From Taibaiella sp. (GTDB taxonomy: Bacteria > Bacteroidota > Bacteroidia > Chitinophagales > Chitinophagaceae): a stretch of DNA of 16,604 nucleotides. The notes beneath the pieces were generated by a model. It was given only the letters and a program-made list of their open reading frames with translations, was not told the origin of the DNA and did not search any database. The DNA lies in the NCBI GenBank assembly GCA_019454705.1, contig JACFNS010000013.1:1-16604 (forward strand), written 5' to 3'. Of this stretch, positions 15,508 to 16,604 are shown piece after piece. The translations under genes were made by a program, and so were the position numbers. How positions within the stretch are numbered: the first letter of the stretch is position 1; each line of letters opens with the position of its first letter.

Positions 15508-16604
15508 TTATTTCCATACGTGGTTAAACCGTACGCCAAATGTGTACCACCTGCCTGGCATAGGTACTGTACCCACTTCTTTGTATTGCGTATCCAGCAG
15601 GTTATTCACGTCCACATACAGTAGTATATTTTTCACCATATAGCCAATACGAGCATCTACCAGTGTGTAATCGTTGGCGTTGATGCGGTAGAGATACCTG
15701 TAAGCTATATTAAGCTGCACCCGTTGCCAGAGAGTCGAAGTTAACTTTATGGTAGCCTGGTGTCTTAGTGCTTCTATTGCGTATTTTGATATCTCATTAG
15801 TTGGGGCATCTATTACCGGGTTCAGGTAAGTGTAGTTGGCGTTCCATACCATATCCATATTCTCACTGAAACCCATTGCCTCGCTCATATGAAAGTTGGC
15901 CAGTAACGATATACCCTGTGTATTGATGGTCTGGAAATTTTGCGGCTGCCAGGGGTCGGTATTTACTGCACGTACCCAGTCAATAAAGTCTGCCGACCGG
16001 CGGTAGAAGTAAGACGCACGGGCAAAGATGGAGTTGTTGCTATATTGCAAGCCACCCTCTGCATAATAGGCATATTCAGGTTTCAGCTGTGCGTTGCCTA
16101 TGTTGGCAGGGCCTTTGTAATACAGGTCGGTATAAGTAGGCAGGCGCTGCCCCGATGTTGCATTCGCAAACAATTTCCAGTTCTTTGCCACATAAAAGCC
16201 GGCGTCAATACCGGGAAAAACTTCCCAATCGTAATCACTGTTTTTGTTGGCGTACAATCCTACACCCGCATTCAACCTGTCAGAGAAATAATGTTTGTAC
16301 TCTGCAAATATGCCCAGGTTGTTCCTGTTCCTTTTACCCAGGTTGGTGCTGTTGATATATTCCGCCCTGTACTCTACGCCCGCACCTACTATACCATTCT
16401 TTGTTTTGTATGCGCCCTGCACCTCGCCAGTCACCACATTGGTTTCGTGTATGTTGTGGTAAAGTTCAGGTTTCTGTTTTACGAATATGTAATCATCATT
16501 GTTGTACCTGTAACTGATACGCGGGCTGATAGTGAGTTTGCTATTGGGTTGATAATTGTACCGTATGCTACCTATTGCAGTTTCTACTTCTTCAGTTGAT
16601 TCTT
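15508..16604 (-). CDS. TonB-dependent outer-membrane receptor, BtuB-like, C-terminal part
   Basis: The frame stays open from the stop at 15508 to the right edge, giving about 365 C-terminal residues of a beta-barrel; the Met codon at 16437 is internal, since the reading continues upstream as barrel strand (LTISPRISYRYNNDDYIFVK). Alternating aromatic and polar strands fill the fragment. Signatures include GQRLPTYTDLYYKGPANIGN then LKPEYAYYAEGGLQY, DFIDWVRA, VDARIGY, VDVNNLLDTQYKEVG and the terminal PMPGRWYTFGVRFNHVW. These match the vitamin B12 receptor BtuB (TDLYY, GNPNLxPE, LIDY, NLFDxxYE, GREYT), though siderophore receptors share some of them. The plug, TonB box and any cobalamin riboswitch would lie beyond the window, so the cobalamin assignment is moderate. 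The fragment ends in K rather than the usual aromatic residue; a Trp is next to last. Confidence 0.9.
   Translation of the reverse strand, partial: ESTEEVETAIGSIRYNYQPNSKLTISPRISYRYNNDDYIFVKQKPELYHNIHETNVVTGEVQGAYKTKNGIVGAGVEYRAEYINSTNLGKRNRNNLGIFAEYKHYFSDRLNAGVGLYANKNSDYDWEVFPGIDAGFYVAKNWKLFANATSGQRLPTYTDLYYKGPANIGNAQLKPEYAYYAEGGLQYSNNSIFARASYFYRRSADFIDWVRAVNTDPWQPQNFQTINTQGISLLANFHMSEAMGFSENMDMVWNANYTYLNPVIDAPTNEISKYAIEALRHQATIKLTSTLWQRVQLNIAYRYLYRINANDYTLVDARIGYMVKNILLYVDVNNLLDTQYKEVGTVPMPGRWYTFGVRFNHVWK

Noticed and set aside
15940..16599. 219-residue open frame on the + strand
   Set aside because: It is antisense to the TonB-dependent receptor, whose barrel motifs are clear; the predicted protein has no recognisable pattern.

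Overview
The window looks like a chromosomal segment of a Bacteroidota bacterium, most likely near the Chitinophagaceae. The grounds are protein families and their style: a BtuB-like TonB-dependent receptor, a very large multi-spanning histidine kinase, a metalloprotease-family protein without its metal site, relaxed lipobox lipoproteins, and TAnnTTTG-type -10 elements. This placement is inference, because there is no rRNA gene to settle it. Most genes are housekeeping. I see no CRISPR array, insertion sequence, phage gene, tRNA or rRNA. No gene-free stretch exceeds about 185 bases.

Left part (1-1954, + strand): the 3' part of a dipeptide epimerase of the enolase superfamily, then murB. Both belong to cell-wall metabolism, one to murein peptide recycling and one to UDP-MurNAc synthesis. 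Next (1955-7021, - strand) is a tight three-gene operon, read right to left: ubiX (flavin prenyltransferase), mazG (NTP pyrophosphohydrolase) and a 1244-residue sensor kinase with about 12 membrane segments. The kinase and murB converge with directly abutting stop codons.

Middle (7022-8933): an exported thioredoxin-fold protein (+) diverges from ubiX and converges on nth (endonuclease III, -). Upstream of nth lies an exported, probably lipid-anchored MsrB (-). Between msrB and nth is an intrinsic terminator whose T-run ends two bases before the nth start codon. Thioredoxin-like protein, MsrB and Nth all fit redox and oxidative damage repair.

Right-middle (9068-12513, + strand): an acetate-type CoA-transferase followed by an 18-bp hairpin, then a Bor-like small lipoprotein and an FAD-dependent oxidase of the aldonolactone oxidase type. 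The oxidase lacks the usual FAD-linking histidine.

Right part (12525-16604, - strand): two tandem SRPBCC proteins between two intrinsic terminators, a noncatalytic M16 peptidase homologue, a hotdog acyl-CoA thioesterase with a good -10 element, and the C-terminal half of a TonB-dependent receptor that runs off the right edge.

I found no convincing new multi-gene system. The most unusual items are the giant kinase coupled to mazG, the lipoprotein/oxidase pair, the metal-less M16 protein without a catalytic partner in view, and the terminator placed against the nth start codon.
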